64,000 nt of DNA from Rhodococcus pseudokoreensis. GTDB lineage: Bacteria; Actinomycetota; Actinomycetes; Mycobacteriales; Mycobacteriaceae. Shown piece by piece: positions 44,789 through 53,692 of this stretch (positions within the stretch are counted from its first letter, which is position 1; every line of letters starts with the position of its first letter). A model generated the notes under the pieces. The model was given only the letters and a program-made list of their open reading frames with translations, did not search any database and had not been told where the DNA came from. The stretch lies in contig NZ_CP070619.1 in assembly GCF_017068395.1 (NCBI RefSeq), positions 3,720,001 to 3,784,000 on the forward strand. The letters run 5' to 3'. The position numbers and the translations under genes were made by a program.

Positions 44789-45952
44789 GTGACGTCAACC
44801 GGGAGCATGGTGGGCCTGTTCGCCGGTATCGGCGGGCTCGAGTTGGGTCTGAGGGAGCACGGCTGGAACACCGAACTGCTCTGTGAGATCGACCCGGGCG
44901 CCCAGGCGGTTCTGCGTACCCGATTCGCGGACGTCCCAGTGCATTCCGACGTCACCAAGCTGCGTTCCCTCCCCCAGGACATCGAACTCGTCGCCGCCGG
45001 ATTCCCCTGCCAGGACCTCTCCCAGGCCGGCCGGACCGCAGGCATCACCGGTGCACGGTCCGGTCTCGTCGACGAGGTGTTCCGGTTGGTGAAGCGGAAG
45101 AAGGGCCCTCGCTGGCTCCTGATCGAGAACGTTCCGTTCATGCTGCAACTGGGTCGCGGGGCGGCTATGAGGCACATCACGGACGCCCTCGAGGACCTCG
45201 GTTACATGTGGGCGTACCGGGTCGTCGACGCGCGCGCCTTCGGACTCCCCCAGCGCCGGCAGCGGGTCCTGATGCTCGCCTCCCGCACGGAGGATCCCCG
45301 CGCGGTCCTGTTCGGGGAGGACGCCGGGGAACGCCCCGTCGACGACCCCACCGACTTCCCGTGCGGTTTCTACTGGACGGAGGGCACCCGCGGCCTCGGG
45401 TGGGCGGTCAACGCGGTGCCGACGCTCAAGGGCGGTTCGTCCGTCGGGATCGCAAGTCCGCCCGCCGTGCGACTGCCGTCGGGAGAGATCGTTACCCCGG
45501 GACTGGTGGACGCGGAACGCCTGCAAGGCTTCGACCCCGACTGGACGGCGCCCGCCGCGCTGGTTCCCGGTCTGCGCAACAGTCATCGGTGGAAGCTCGT
45601 CGGCAACGCGGTGAGTGTGCGGATGGCGTCGTGGGTCGGTCGGCGGCTGCTCGACCCGGCCGAGTACGAGCGGGGCATCGAGACACCGATGAAGCCCGGC
45701 GACGCGTGGCCCGTCGCGGCGTGGGGAAGCAACCGTCAGGCCTTCCGCGTGCACACGTCGACGTGGCCGGTGCAGGAGCCGTACGAGGATCTCAGCGGGT
45801 TTCTGGAGGACACCCGGCTGCTGTCGGCGCGCGCGACCGCCGGGTTCCTGAAACGGGCCCGGATGGGCAATCTGCGTTTCGTGCCCGGGTTCATCGACGA
45901 CGTCGAGAGCCACCTCGACCGCATGGGCGGCTTCCCCGAGGCCGCCGCGTAG
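44789..45952 (+). CDS. dcm: DNA (cytosine-5-)-methyltransferase
   Basis: A 387-residue m5C methyltransferase. Motifs run in order: I LFAGIGGLELGL (10-21), IV GFPCQDLSQ with catalytic C74, VI ENVP (113-116), VIII QRRQRV, then a target-recognition region (about 170-240) and motif X VGNAVSV. About 90 residues follow motif X. The start is GTG 44789, with GAGGAAGGG just upstream. A vsr gene follows by 15 bp, but no restriction endonuclease is adjacent, so this is a solitary or orphan pair. The target sequence is unknown. Confidence 0.94.
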   Translation: MTSTGSMVGLFAGIGGLELGLREHGWNTELLCEIDPGAQAVLRTRFADVPVHSDVTKLRSLPQDIELVAAGFPCQDLSQAGRTAGITGARSGLVDEVFRLVKRKKGPRWLLIENVPFMLQLGRGAAMRHITDALEDLGYMWAYRVVDARAFGLPQRRQRVLMLASRTEDPRAVLFGEDAGERPVDDPTDFPCGFYWTEGTRGLGWAVNAVPTLKGGSSVGIASPPAVRLPSGEIVTPGLVDAERLQGFDPDWTAPAALVPGLRNSHRWKLVGNAVSVRMASWVGRRLLDPAEYERGIETPMKPGDAWPVAAWGSNRQAFRVHTSTWPVQEPYEDLSGFLEDTRLLSARATAGFLKRARMGNLRFVPGFIDDVESHLDRMGGFPEAAA

Positions 45953-45967
45953 CCGGACGGACCTGCG

Positions 45968-46369
45968 ATGCCCGCCACCGACCCCGCGACCAGCGCCCGG
46001 ATGCGGGCGCAGCGGCGTCGCGACACGGCACCCGAACTCGCGTTGCGCCGCGAACTGCACCGCCGCGGGGTCCGGTACTTCGTGGACCGGGCGCCGATGA
46101 AGGGGGTTCGGCGGCGCGCCGACCTGGTGTTTCCGCGACGCAAGGTGGCCGTGTACGTGGACGGGTGTTTCTGGCACAGCTGCCCGCAGCACGCCACGTT
46201 TCCGAAGAACAACGCGCAGTGGTGGGCCGAGAAGCTCGCCGGGAACGTGACCCGCGACCGGGACACCGACTCGACGCTGACCGACGCCGGGTGGACGGTG
46301 GTGCGGATCTGGGAGCACGAGAATCCGGTGGTCGCTGCGGACCGGGTTCAGGCCGCCCTGCGTCGCTGA
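45968..46369 (+). CDS. vsr: very short patch repair endonuclease
   Basis: Nicks DNA at T:G mismatches left by deamination of 5-methylcytosine, limiting mutation by the neighbouring methyltransferase. It has 133 residues. Conserved features are RRADLVFPRRKVAVYVDGCFWH (D52 metal ligand; H70) and the Zn-type residues C67, C72 and H75, then FPKNNAQWW and a C-terminal GWTVVRIWEHE. It follows dcm by 15 bp and is probably co-transcribed. Confidence 0.93.
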   Translation: MPATDPATSARMRAQRRRDTAPELALRRELHRRGVRYFVDRAPMKGVRRRADLVFPRRKVAVYVDGCFWHSCPQHATFPKNNAQWWAEKLAGNVTRDRDTDSTLTDAGWTVVRIWEHENPVVAADRVQAALRR

Positions 46370-46470
46370 CGGTAAAGGTGTTGCAAATCCCACCCCTTGG
46401 GGGTCTGGTCGCCGACTGCGGATCGGTGCAGGATGGTGTCAGCACCCATTCGGACCACATTCGGAGGCGC

Positions 46471-46740
46471 ATGATGATCCGCCGTATCGTCGCGGCGGCC
46501 TCCATTGCGATTGCAGCAGCGGCCGTCCCACTCGTCGGAGCGGCGCCCATTGCGGTGGCTGCACCGGGCGACACGTACATCAGCAATCCCCCGGCCAACC
46601 CTTCGGACCAGGGTTTCTGCGACGACCAAGCCGCGCTCGCGAACAATCTCGCCGCCAAGGGCGACTTCGCGCGTGCCGACGGCGTCGTGTCGGCCGCGAA
46701 CATGAGCGGGTGCCGGATCTACACGTTCTCCAGCCCGTAA
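46471..46740 (+). CDS. small secreted protein of unknown function
   Basis: An 89-residue protein with a Sec signal (MMIRRIVAAASIAIAAAAVPLVG, cleavage near AVA-AP). The start ATG 46471 follows CGGAGG. The mature part of about 58 residues has two cysteines (GFCDDQA and SGCRIY) that could form one disulfide. Asn/Ala-rich mid-region NPPANPSDQGFCDDQAALANNLAAKGD. I do not recognise the family; similar small two-Cys secreted proteins are common in mycobacteria and rhodococci. Confidence 0.75.
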   Translation: MMIRRIVAAASIAIAAAAVPLVGAAPIAVAAPGDTYISNPPANPSDQGFCDDQAALANNLAAKGDFARADGVVSAANMSGCRIYTFSSP

Positions 46741-46801
46741 TCGCTTGCCGTTCCGGCAACAGGATTCCCGGTAGGGCCGCTCCGCGCGGCACAGAGGGGG
46801 C

Positions 46802-47458
46802 ATGACCCACGAGCACGCACCGGACACGACCGATTTCCTCAGCCAGGAGTTCTGGGACGAGCGCTACCGCTCGAGCACCGCGGTGTGGAGCGGCAACCCC
46901 AACCCGCGCCTCGTCGAGCAGGTCGCGGACGTGACCCCGGGCAGCGCCCTGGACGTCGGCAGCGGCGAGGGTGCCGACGCGATCTGGCTCGCTGCCCGCG
47001 GGTGGACCGTCACCGGAGTCGACGTGTCCACGGTCGCGTTGGACCGCGCCGCCGCCCGGGCCGCCGAGGCCGGTGCCGATGTCGCGGACCGGACGACGTG
47101 GGAGCAGGCCGACATCCTGTCGTGGGAGCCGCCTGCCCGCCGATTCGACCTGGTGTCGGCGCATTTCATGCATCTGCCCGGACCTGCCCGCGAGGCCCTG
47201 CACCGTCGTCTGGCGGAGGCGGTCCGGCCCGGCGGGCACCTGCTGATCGTCGGACATCACCCGTCCGATCTGGAGACGTCCGTGGGGCGGCCCAATGTTC
47301 CCGACATGCTGTTCACCCCGGAACAGGTCGCGGCCGTGCTGGACCGCGCGGAGTGGGAAATTCTCGTGTCGGCGGTCCCGTCCCGCGACGCGCGCGACCC
47401 CGACGGCCGGCCCGTCACGATCCACGACACCGTCCTGCACGCGGTTCGCCGGGCCTGA
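46802..47458 (+). CDS. class I SAM-dependent methyltransferase
   Basis: A 218-residue methyltransferase of the TehB / thiopurine-methyltransferase-like type. The opening QEFWDERYRSSTAVWSGNPNPRLVEQV is characteristic. Motif I is LDVGSGEGADAIWLAARGW (about residues 50-68), motif II is VTGVDVS, and a later FDLVSAHFMHLPG matches motif IV. The start ATG follows GAGGGGG. The substrate is unknown; relatives detoxify tellurite or methylate small thiols. Confidence 0.87.
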   Translation: MTHEHAPDTTDFLSQEFWDERYRSSTAVWSGNPNPRLVEQVADVTPGSALDVGSGEGADAIWLAARGWTVTGVDVSTVALDRAAARAAEAGADVADRTTWEQADILSWEPPARRFDLVSAHFMHLPGPAREALHRRLAEAVRPGGHLLIVGHHPSDLETSVGRPNVPDMLFTPEQVAAVLDRAEWEILVSAVPSRDARDPDGRPVTIHDTVLHAVRRA

Positions 47459-47512
47459 CGACGGTCTACCCTGTGGGGCACGATCTCTTCCGAGTGCCGA
47501 GACGAGGACGCC

Positions 47513-47944
47513 GTGGCCGATCTGTTCGTGAAAACCCTTCAGCTGCACCAGTTCGTCTACGAACACAGCCACGGCTGGGTGGGGCATCGGTTGCTGTTCG
47601 GGATGCCGACGCTGTTGCTGCGCAGCGTCGGCCGGAAGTCCGGTCAGCCGCGCACGTCCGCGTTGACCTACGGCCGCGACGGCGCGAGCTATCTGGTCGT
47701 CGCGTCGAAGGGCGGTGCGCCCACGTCGCCGGCGTGGATGCACAACGTGCTCGCTGCCCCGACCTGCGAGATCCAGGTGGGCCGCGAACACATCACCGTG
47801 GCGGCGCGGAAAGTGCTTCCGGGCGAACCGGATTACGACCGGATGTGGACGAAGATGAACGAGATCAACCACGGCCGGTACCGCGACTACCAGAAGAAGA
47901 CGGACCGCCCGATTCCCGTCATCGCGCTGACCCCGAACCGCTGA
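47513..47944 (+). CDS. deazaflavin (F420)-dependent nitroreductase family protein
   Basis: A 143-residue split-barrel protein of the Ddn / TIGR00026 type. Diagnostic segments are LLLRSVGRKSGQPRTSALTYGRDGASYLVVASKGGAPTSPAWMHNVLAAPTCEIQVG, the F420-contact region, and a C-terminal HGRYRDYQKKTDRPIPVIAL. It implies that the host makes coenzyme F420, as actinobacteria commonly do. The GTG start is at 47513. The 3' end overlaps the NmrA-like gene by 26 bp. Confidence 0.92.
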   Translation: MADLFVKTLQLHQFVYEHSHGWVGHRLLFGMPTLLLRSVGRKSGQPRTSALTYGRDGASYLVVASKGGAPTSPAWMHNVLAAPTCEIQVGREHITVAARKVLPGEPDYDRMWTKMNEINHGRYRDYQKKTDRPIPVIALTPNR

Positions 47945-48740
47945 ACTCGTCGGCGTGCGCCGACGCCCACTGCGCGAACGTGGTCGCCGGGCGGCCGGTG
48001 AGTTGCTCGACGAGGCGGTTCGCCTGCTGCGGGGCGTCGACCAGGCTCGCCATCCCCTCCAGGTACCAGCGGGAGTACTCCCCCATCGCCGGTGTCAGGA
48101 CGTCCACCGCCTCGTCCAGCGGCACCTGCCGGTACTCGATGTTCCGGCCGAGGGCGGCGCCCAGTTCCCGGACGAGGTCGGCGCGGGTGATCGTCGCGGG
48201 ACCGGTCAGTTCGTACGATTTTCCGACGTGCCCGTCGTCGAGGAGGGCGACGGCCGCAACCTCGGCGATGTCGTCCATGGCGATCGGCGCGTTCGCCGCC
48301 GTCGGGTAGGGCTCACGCACGGTGTCGCCTGCGGCGATCTGCGGTGCCAGGATTCCCGCGTTCTCCATGAACTCGCCGGGCCACAGGTGTGTCCATTCGA
48401 TGCCGGACGCCTCGACGGCGCGTGCGACGTCACCCCAATGGCCGTCGTGGGGGCCGGAGAGGTCGACGACGTGCCGGACTCCGGCCTGCTTCGCCAGGCG
48501 CAGTGCGTCCGGGGCGGTGTCGGGAGTCGGTGCGAGGTAGAGGGAATCGACGCCGTCGAACGCCGCGGGCAGGCTGTCGAGTCTGCGGAGGTATCCCTCG
48601 ACGACGGTGACCGAATCCGGAAGTTGCGCCTTGTCAGGATGATTCGTGAGGGCCCGGACGTCCGGCGCACCCCGCGCGAGCAGGTGGTCGACGAGCATTC
48701 GGCCGATGTTCCCGGTTGCCCCCGTCACGAGAATCGTCAT
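47919..48740 (-). CDS. NAD(P)-binding, NmrA-like / atypical SDR protein
   Basis: A 273-residue Rossmann protein with the N-terminal motif ILVTGATGNIGRMLVDHLL (GxxGxxG at about 7-13). No canonical Tyr-x3-Lys pair stands out (RHVVDLSGPHDGHW lies where it would be), as in NmrA / HSCARG redox-sensor types rather than true dehydrogenases. The C-terminal half resembles the NAD(P)H-quinone-type NmrA family. It is convergent with, and overlaps, the F420 nitroreductase gene, and a GTGAGT hairpin lies upstream. Confidence 0.85.
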   Translation of the reverse strand: MTILVTGATGNIGRMLVDHLLARGAPDVRALTNHPDKAQLPDSVTVVEGYLRRLDSLPAAFDGVDSLYLAPTPDTAPDALRLAKQAGVRHVVDLSGPHDGHWGDVARAVEASGIEWTHLWPGEFMENAGILAPQIAAGDTVREPYPTAANAPIAMDDIAEVAAVALLDDGHVGKSYELTGPATITRADLVRELGAALGRNIEYRQVPLDEAVDVLTPAMGEYSRWYLEGMASLVDAPQQANRLVEQLTGRPATTFAQWASAHADEFSGSGSAR

Positions 48741-48769
48741 GTCTGCACGCTACTACCGCGCCCGGGCAC

Positions 48770-48809
48770 GTGAGTGGCAAAGTGCGCCCGGGCACGCTTT
48801 GCCACTCAC
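48770..48809. terminator. GTGAGT-armed hairpin
   Basis: A 20-bp near-perfect stem, GTGAGTGGCAAAGTGCGCCC (48770-48789) against 48790-48809, with two off pairs near the tip. It lies upstream of the NmrA gene and downstream of the minus-strand beta-lactamase-fold gene (stop at 48817). Confidence 0.82.
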
Positions 48810-48816
48810 CTGGGGG

Positions 48817-50139
48817 TCAGCTGGTCGGCGGGGCGGGGGTCGTGGACGGCGCCTGCGCCGGAGTCTCCGACGGCGTCGGTGTGGCGGGGGACGACGCGTC
48901 CGGGTTCTGCACCTCCGGCCGGAGGCGGTAGATGTGTTCGGGCGAGATGACTTCGGTGACGGCTCCCGCCAGCGCCGTGCTCGGTTCGCTGTCCTCGTAG
49001 GGGATGTCGGTGTTGAGCATGATCGCGACCGTGGTCTCCGTCTCGGGCAGGTACATGCACACCGTCTGGTAGCCGGGGAGGCTGCCGTTGTGCCCGATCC
49101 AGCCCGCGATGTCGAAGATGCCCAGGCCGTAGCCGACGTCGGACGCCAGACCCGGCGCGGTCACCGTCTCGAGCCGCTGCGCCTGCGTGGCCGGCTGCAG
49201 CAGTGTTCCGGTGGCCAGCGCGGGCGCCCAGATGCGCAGGTCGTCGAGGGTGGAGATCATGGCGCCTGCCGCCCATCCCCAGGACGGATTCCAGTCGGTG
49301 GCGACGGCTTCCTTCTCGTCCAGGGTCTGCTCGGTGTAGCCCTGCGCGTGCGGTTCGGGGAACGCGTTGGTGGTCGGGAAGCTGGTGTCCGCCAGCTTCA
49401 GCGGCTGGAGGATCTTCTGCGAGACGTACTCCGGGAGCGGCATTCCGCTGACCTTCTCGACGACGAGCCCCAGCAGGACGGTGTTCGTGTTCGAATACTC
49501 GAATCCCTGACCGGGCGGGAAGGACGCGGGCTGCGTGAACGCGTAACCCAGCAGTTCTGGCGGCGTGAATTCCCTCATCGGGTCGGAGAGCAACGCCTGC
49601 TGGAAGTCCTTGTTGGCTGTGTAGTTGGGCAGCCCGCTCTGCATCCGCGCCAGCTGGCGCAGCGTGATCTGGTCTCCCGCGGGCACACCCTCCACGTATT
49701 TCGAGATCGGGTCGTCGAGGGCCACCTTGTCTTCGTCGACCAGTTGCAGCAGACCCGTGACCGTGAACGTCTTTGTCACACTGCCGATCCGGTGATAGAA
49801 GTCGGTCTCCATCGGCGCGCCCGTCGACTTGTCGGCGACACCGAACGCCTTCACGTAGTCGCCGTCGGGACCCCACACGCCGACGATCGCGCCGGGAATC
49901 GCCGCCATCGACATCGTCTTCTCGATCGCCTCGTTCAGTCGGTCCGCGACACCGGGGTCGATCTGCGCGGCGCCCGCCTCGGCACCCGGCGATTCCGCCT
50001 GCGTCGTCGTCGAGGTCGCGGAGGTGCCCGTGGAGGAGGAGTCGTCGGAGCACGCCGCCGTCACCACCAGCAGCAATGCTGCCGCGACCGCCGCGAGGCC
50101 TCGTCGCCGATTCGTCTTGGTCACGACCTGAGCTGTCAT
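48817..50139 (-). CDS. serine beta-lactamase / D,D-peptidase-fold lipoprotein
   Basis: A 440-residue lipoprotein from ATG 50139. The signal ends in TAAC (Cys about 30), followed by a Ser/Thr linker. The active-site motifs are GSVTKTF (nucleophile Ser in S-x-x-K), YSN in FEYSNTN, and HNG in GHNGSLPG, as in class C beta-lactamase, esterase and D,D-carboxypeptidase relatives. A Pro/Ser/Thr-rich C-terminal tail of about 30 residues follows. The longer frame to 50592 overlaps the MFS gene and is rejected. The substrate (peptidoglycan, ester or beta-lactam) is not predictable. Confidence 0.88.
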   Translation of the reverse strand: MTAQVVTKTNRRRGLAAVAAALLLVVTAACSDDSSSTGTSATSTTTQAESPGAEAGAAQIDPGVADRLNEAIEKTMSMAAIPGAIVGVWGPDGDYVKAFGVADKSTGAPMETDFYHRIGSVTKTFTVTGLLQLVDEDKVALDDPISKYVEGVPAGDQITLRQLARMQSGLPNYTANKDFQQALLSDPMREFTPPELLGYAFTQPASFPPGQGFEYSNTNTVLLGLVVEKVSGMPLPEYVSQKILQPLKLADTSFPTTNAFPEPHAQGYTEQTLDEKEAVATDWNPSWGWAAGAMISTLDDLRIWAPALATGTLLQPATQAQRLETVTAPGLASDVGYGLGIFDIAGWIGHNGSLPGYQTVCMYLPETETTVAIMLNTDIPYEDSEPSTALAGAVTEVISPEHIYRLRPEVQNPDASSPATPTPSETPAQAPSTTPAPPTS

Positions 50140-50192
50140 CGTGCGGTCCCGTCGTCGAGGTGCCCCTCTCGGGAATTTACCCCGCAACCGCC

Positions 50193-50243
50193 GGGCGAAT
50201 GTACCTTTCGGCGCTTCCGAGGCGACCGACGATACATTCGCCC
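50193..50243. terminator. GGGCGAATGT-armed hairpin
   Basis: An 11-bp perfect stem (GGGCGAATGTA 50193-50203 with 50233-50243), touching the stop of the MFS gene (50243-50245). Additional pairing of GGTACATTCGCC-like arms resembles the element at 20167. It lies downstream of the minus-strand MFS gene. Confidence 0.72.
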
Positions 50244-51811
50244 TACTGCGCACTCTCGGTCGCGTACTCGGCCAGCAGTCGCTTCTCCTTGTCGCGGCGC
50301 GGGTAGAAGAAGAACACAACCACGGCCCCGGCGCACACCACCAGGATCGCGGCGAGGTACGCGCGGTCGTCGCCGTCCAGGAAGGCGTTGCGGGCGGCCG
50401 CGATGATCTGCTCGGCGTACTGCGGATAGCGTTCCGCGAGCACCTCGGCGCTGGAGTACGACTTCGTGAGCGCCGCTTGGGTTTCCGCGTTGATCTGGTC
50501 GGCGTCCGGCGACGAGGCGATCGTGGCGGACAGCGACTTCGCGTAACCGGCGGTGAGCACCGCGCCGAGGATCGACTGCATGATCGCGCCACCGAGGTCG
50601 CGTTGAAGGTCGGAGGTGCCCGACGCCATGCCCGCCCGCGACACCGGCACCGACCCGGTCAGCGACCGCGACGCCGGGGTTCCCGCGAACCCGACCCCGA
50701 TGCCGACGAACGCGTAGGCCAGCGCGACCCACCAGTACGTCGCGTTCTCGTCCCACCACACCAGCGCGACGACCAGTCCGAGGACGACGAACAGGTAGCC
50801 GAGGAGCAGGGTGAACCGGGAGCCGTGCGATTCGATGAGTTTCGCGGAGCGGGGTGCGACGACGACCATCGCGACGGCGGCCGGGATGATCGCGGATCCG
50901 GCGGCGAGCGTGGAGTACTCGAGCACGTTCTGGAGGAACTGCTGCCCGATGAACATCGCTCCCATCAACGCGCCGAACACGATCACCCCGCCGACGGCGG
51001 CCACCCAGAACGTCGGTCGGGCGGCGACGTGCAGATCGAACAGTGGGTGCGCCGCCCGCCGTTGCTGCAGGAAGAACGCGGCGCCCGCGGCGAGGGCGAT
51101 CAGGCCGAGACCGACGGCGAGTGCCCCGGAGCCGTCCACGGGCGCGAAATTGATCGCGAGGATGAGGGCGGCGATGAAGACGACGGAGATGATGCCGCCG
51201 AGATTGTCGACGGGATCGGTCGTTTCGTTGACGTGGGCGGGCACCCACAGGATGGCGCTGACGAGGGCGAGGCCGGCGAGCGGAAGCGTCACGAGGAACA
51301 CCGAGCCCCAATGGAACTGCTCGAGGAGCGCCCCCGACACGATCGGCCCGAGCGAGGAGATCGCGCCACCGAGAGCCGACCACAGTGCGATCGCCTTGGT
51401 GCGGGGCGGTCCCGACCACAGCGCGGTGATGATCGCGAGGGTGGTGGGGAACGCGAGCCCGGCGGAGACGCCGCCGAGAACGCGTGCGAGGAACAGTATT
51501 TCGAAGTTACCGGCGAACCCCGCGATCGCCGACGCCGGCAGCGACAGCGCCATGCCGAGCACCAGCATCTGCTTGCGCCCGTAGCGGTCGCCGAGCGCCC
51601 CGAGGTAGAGGACCGACGCGGCCAGCCCGAGGGAGTAGGCCACGGCGATGAGGTTCAGCTGCGTCTGACTCGCGTCGAATGCGCGGCCGATGTCGGGGAG
51701 CGCGACGTTCGCGACGGACAGGTTCAGGTTGGCGACGGCGGCGACGAGGATAAGGGTCGCGAGGGTCAGCGTCGCCCGGGCCGGCGCCTGCGTCGTTTCG
51801 GTTCGAGTCAT
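50243..51811 (-). CDS. MFS drug exporter, DHA2 (EmrB/QacA) family
   Basis: A 522-residue proton-coupled exporter with about 14 helices. Motifs include the N-terminal LNLSVANVALPDIGRAF, LGALGDRYGRKQMLVLG (motif A), and FLARVLGGVSAGLAFPTTLAII (motif C-like). A GVGFAGTPASRSLTG segment precedes the last helices, and the C-terminal cytoplasmic tail is short. The ATG overlaps the antiporter stop (ATGA), so the two are translationally coupled. Efflux substrates are unknown. Confidence 0.92.
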   Translation of the reverse strand: MTRTETTQAPARATLTLATLILVAAVANLNLSVANVALPDIGRAFDASQTQLNLIAVAYSLGLAASVLYLGALGDRYGRKQMLVLGMALSLPASAIAGFAGNFEILFLARVLGGVSAGLAFPTTLAIITALWSGPPRTKAIALWSALGGAISSLGPIVSGALLEQFHWGSVFLVTLPLAGLALVSAILWVPAHVNETTDPVDNLGGIISVVFIAALILAINFAPVDGSGALAVGLGLIALAAGAAFFLQQRRAAHPLFDLHVAARPTFWVAAVGGVIVFGALMGAMFIGQQFLQNVLEYSTLAAGSAIIPAAVAMVVVAPRSAKLIESHGSRFTLLLGYLFVVLGLVVALVWWDENATYWWVALAYAFVGIGVGFAGTPASRSLTGSVPVSRAGMASGTSDLQRDLGGAIMQSILGAVLTAGYAKSLSATIASSPDADQINAETQAALTKSYSSAEVLAERYPQYAEQIIAAARNAFLDGDDRAYLAAILVVCAGAVVVFFFYPRRDKEKRLLAEYATESAQ

Positions 51812-53052
51812 GGTCTGCTCCCGGGGTTCGTGTCTCCTCGTGTGCCCGGGACGGTCGGGTCGGCGACCGGTTCGGGGGTCGACGCGAGCAACGACGCCGC
51901 GAGCGGGAAGAGGAGGACGGTGATCGCACCCGCCGCGACGAGCACGGAGGCATTGGCGGGCGTCATGTCGCCCGAGTCGACGGCCACTCCGGTGACGGCG
52001 ACGATCAGCGGCAGACCGGTTCCCGCGTACAGCGCCAGCTGGGTGCGTTCACGGACGGTGAAGGGTGGGTCGGTGCCGTCGGCGCCGCGGTCGAATCTTC
52101 CGGCGAAGTAGACCGGTCCCGACCGCACCAGCAGGATCAGCAGGACGAACGCGATGAGGACGCCGGGTTCGGACGCCACGGCGGCGACGTCGATGGCCAT
52201 ACCCGACGTCACGAAGAAGATCGGAATCAGGAAACCGAACGCCAGGCCGTCGAGTTTGGTTTCGAGGGTCTCGTCGCCCTCGGGTGTGGCGCGCCGCAGG
52301 ATGAATCCCGCCGCGAACGCTCCGAGGATGGTGTCGAGCCCGAACTCCGCCGCGAGCACGGTGAGTGCGACGAGAAGCAGCATCGTCAGCCGGACCGTCG
52401 TCTGCGACGTCGTCTCCGACCCCGACCGGATGATCGCCGTGATCCGGGAGCCCTCGCGCCGCACACGGGCGGGGATGAACGCGACCAGCACCGCCGCGGC
52501 CGTGAACAGCCCGAGGACCACGATCGACGCCACCGACCCCCGCGACCCGAGCAGCACCGCCATCGCGACGACGGGTCCGAGTTCGCCGAACGCGCCGTGA
52601 TTGAGAATCGTCCGGCCCAGCCGGGTGTCGAGTCCGCCCGCGTCCCGGAGGATCGGCAGGAGCGTGCCGAGCGCGGTCGACGTCATCGCGATGGCCACCG
52701 CCGTCCCCGCGTCGACCACGTGGGCCAGGCTCAGCAGCGACACCACCGTGAACGCCAGCGCCAGCGAGATCAGCCACGTCAGCAGCGCCCGCCTGCCGCC
52801 GCGACCGGTGATCTCGGCCGTGTCGATCTCGTAGCCGGCCAGCAGGAACAACAGTCCCAGCCCCAGTTCGCGCAGCAGGTCGATCTCGCTGCCCGCGACC
52901 GCGAGGTCGAAGACGTGCGGGCCGATGACGATCCCGGCGACGAGGAGGAGCACGACCTCGGGCACCAGCTTCCGGGGGAACAGCCCGGCGAGCAGCGGGG
53001 CGATCACCGCGCAGGCCACGATCCAGAAAAGCGAGGCTCCCACGGAAGGCAT
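51808..53052 (-). CDS. cation:proton antiporter, CPA2 (KefB-like) membrane domain
   Basis: A 414-residue, 12-helix antiporter without a C-terminal RCK/TrkA domain, so not a full Kef channel. Motifs are FLLAGYEIDTAEITG (helix 3), MTSTALGTLLPILRDAG (helix 5) and FGLDTILGAFAAGFILRR in the second half. It precedes and overlaps the MFS exporter (ATGA). Pairing of a proton antiporter with an H+-driven drug exporter in one operon is notable. Confidence 0.9.
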   Translation of the reverse strand: MPSVGASLFWIVACAVIAPLLAGLFPRKLVPEVVLLLVAGIVIGPHVFDLAVAGSEIDLLRELGLGLLFLLAGYEIDTAEITGRGGRRALLTWLISLALAFTVVSLLSLAHVVDAGTAVAIAMTSTALGTLLPILRDAGGLDTRLGRTILNHGAFGELGPVVAMAVLLGSRGSVASIVVLGLFTAAAVLVAFIPARVRREGSRITAIIRSGSETTSQTTVRLTMLLLVALTVLAAEFGLDTILGAFAAGFILRRATPEGDETLETKLDGLAFGFLIPIFFVTSGMAIDVAAVASEPGVLIAFVLLILLVRSGPVYFAGRFDRGADGTDPPFTVRERTQLALYAGTGLPLIVAVTGVAVDSGDMTPANASVLVAAGAITVLLFPLAASLLASTPEPVADPTVPGTRGDTNPGSRP

Positions 53053-53235
53053 GCATCACCCGTCTCTCGAACCACCCGGCAACGGCACTGCGCTCGAGCC
53101 TCACAGAACCGGGACTCCGGGGCATCATCCGTAGGGGATGAACGGCGCTGCGCGGAATCACCCGTCGTGGATGATGCGCGCCCGCCGGCCGGTCGCGATC
53201 ATCGACAGCAGGGCACCCCAGCGCAGGGAGAGAAG

Positions 53236-53664
53236 ATGTCGATTTCAGCTGAAGATGTCGGTCCGGTCGCGTTCCTGTTCCTCACCTTTCCGGGTGAGCG
53301 GGCCGATCCCGCGGTGATCGACACGTTCCGCGAGGTGGTCGCCCAGGGCGTGATCACGATCCTCGATCTCGTGTTCGTCTCCAAGGGGGCGGACGGCACA
53401 CTGAGCCAGGTGGAGGTGGACGAGGATCTCGACAGCATCGGACTCGCCGCCCTGTCCCTCGAAGCCAAGGCGCTGATCAGCGACGAGGATCTCGAGGTGG
53501 TACGCGAGTCACTGGAGCCGGGCACGTCGGCGGTGGCGCTCGTGTACGAGCAGACGTGGGCGCGCAAGCTCGCGGCCGCGTCCCGGCACGCCGGCGGCGA
53601 GGTGGCTCTGCACCTGCACATCCCGCGCGAGGTGGTCGAGGCGGCTATCGCCGCCGCGGTCTGA
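53236..53664 (+). CDS. DUF6325 / DUF1269-like family protein
   Basis: A 142-residue soluble protein from ATG 53236 (after GGGAGAGAAG). It begins SAEDVGPVAFLFLTFPGERADPAVIDTFREVV and shows FVSKGADGTLSQVEVDED and the acidic ISDEDLEVVRESLEPGTSAVALVYEQTWARKL segment typical of actinobacterial DUF6325. Function is unknown. It is followed 28 bp later by a SHOCT-domain gene, a frequent pairing with this family in actinobacteria that suggests membrane-associated stress function. Confidence 0.8.
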   Translation: MSISAEDVGPVAFLFLTFPGERADPAVIDTFREVVAQGVITILDLVFVSKGADGTLSQVEVDEDLDSIGLAALSLEAKALISDEDLEVVRESLEPGTSAVALVYEQTWARKLAAASRHAGGEVALHLHIPREVVEAAIAAAV

Positions 53665-53692
53665 CGGTCACGAACGGAAACGGAGCAACGAC

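Noticed and set aside
46745..46759. Small TTGCCG-TTC-CGGCAA hairpin after the small secreted protein gene
   Set aside because: A 6-bp stem with no T-run is too weak to call a terminator.
50141..52111. A 656-residue plus-strand frame
   Set aside because: It is antisense to the MFS and CPA2 genes, which have strong motifs. The product is a low-complexity Arg/Asp mixture.
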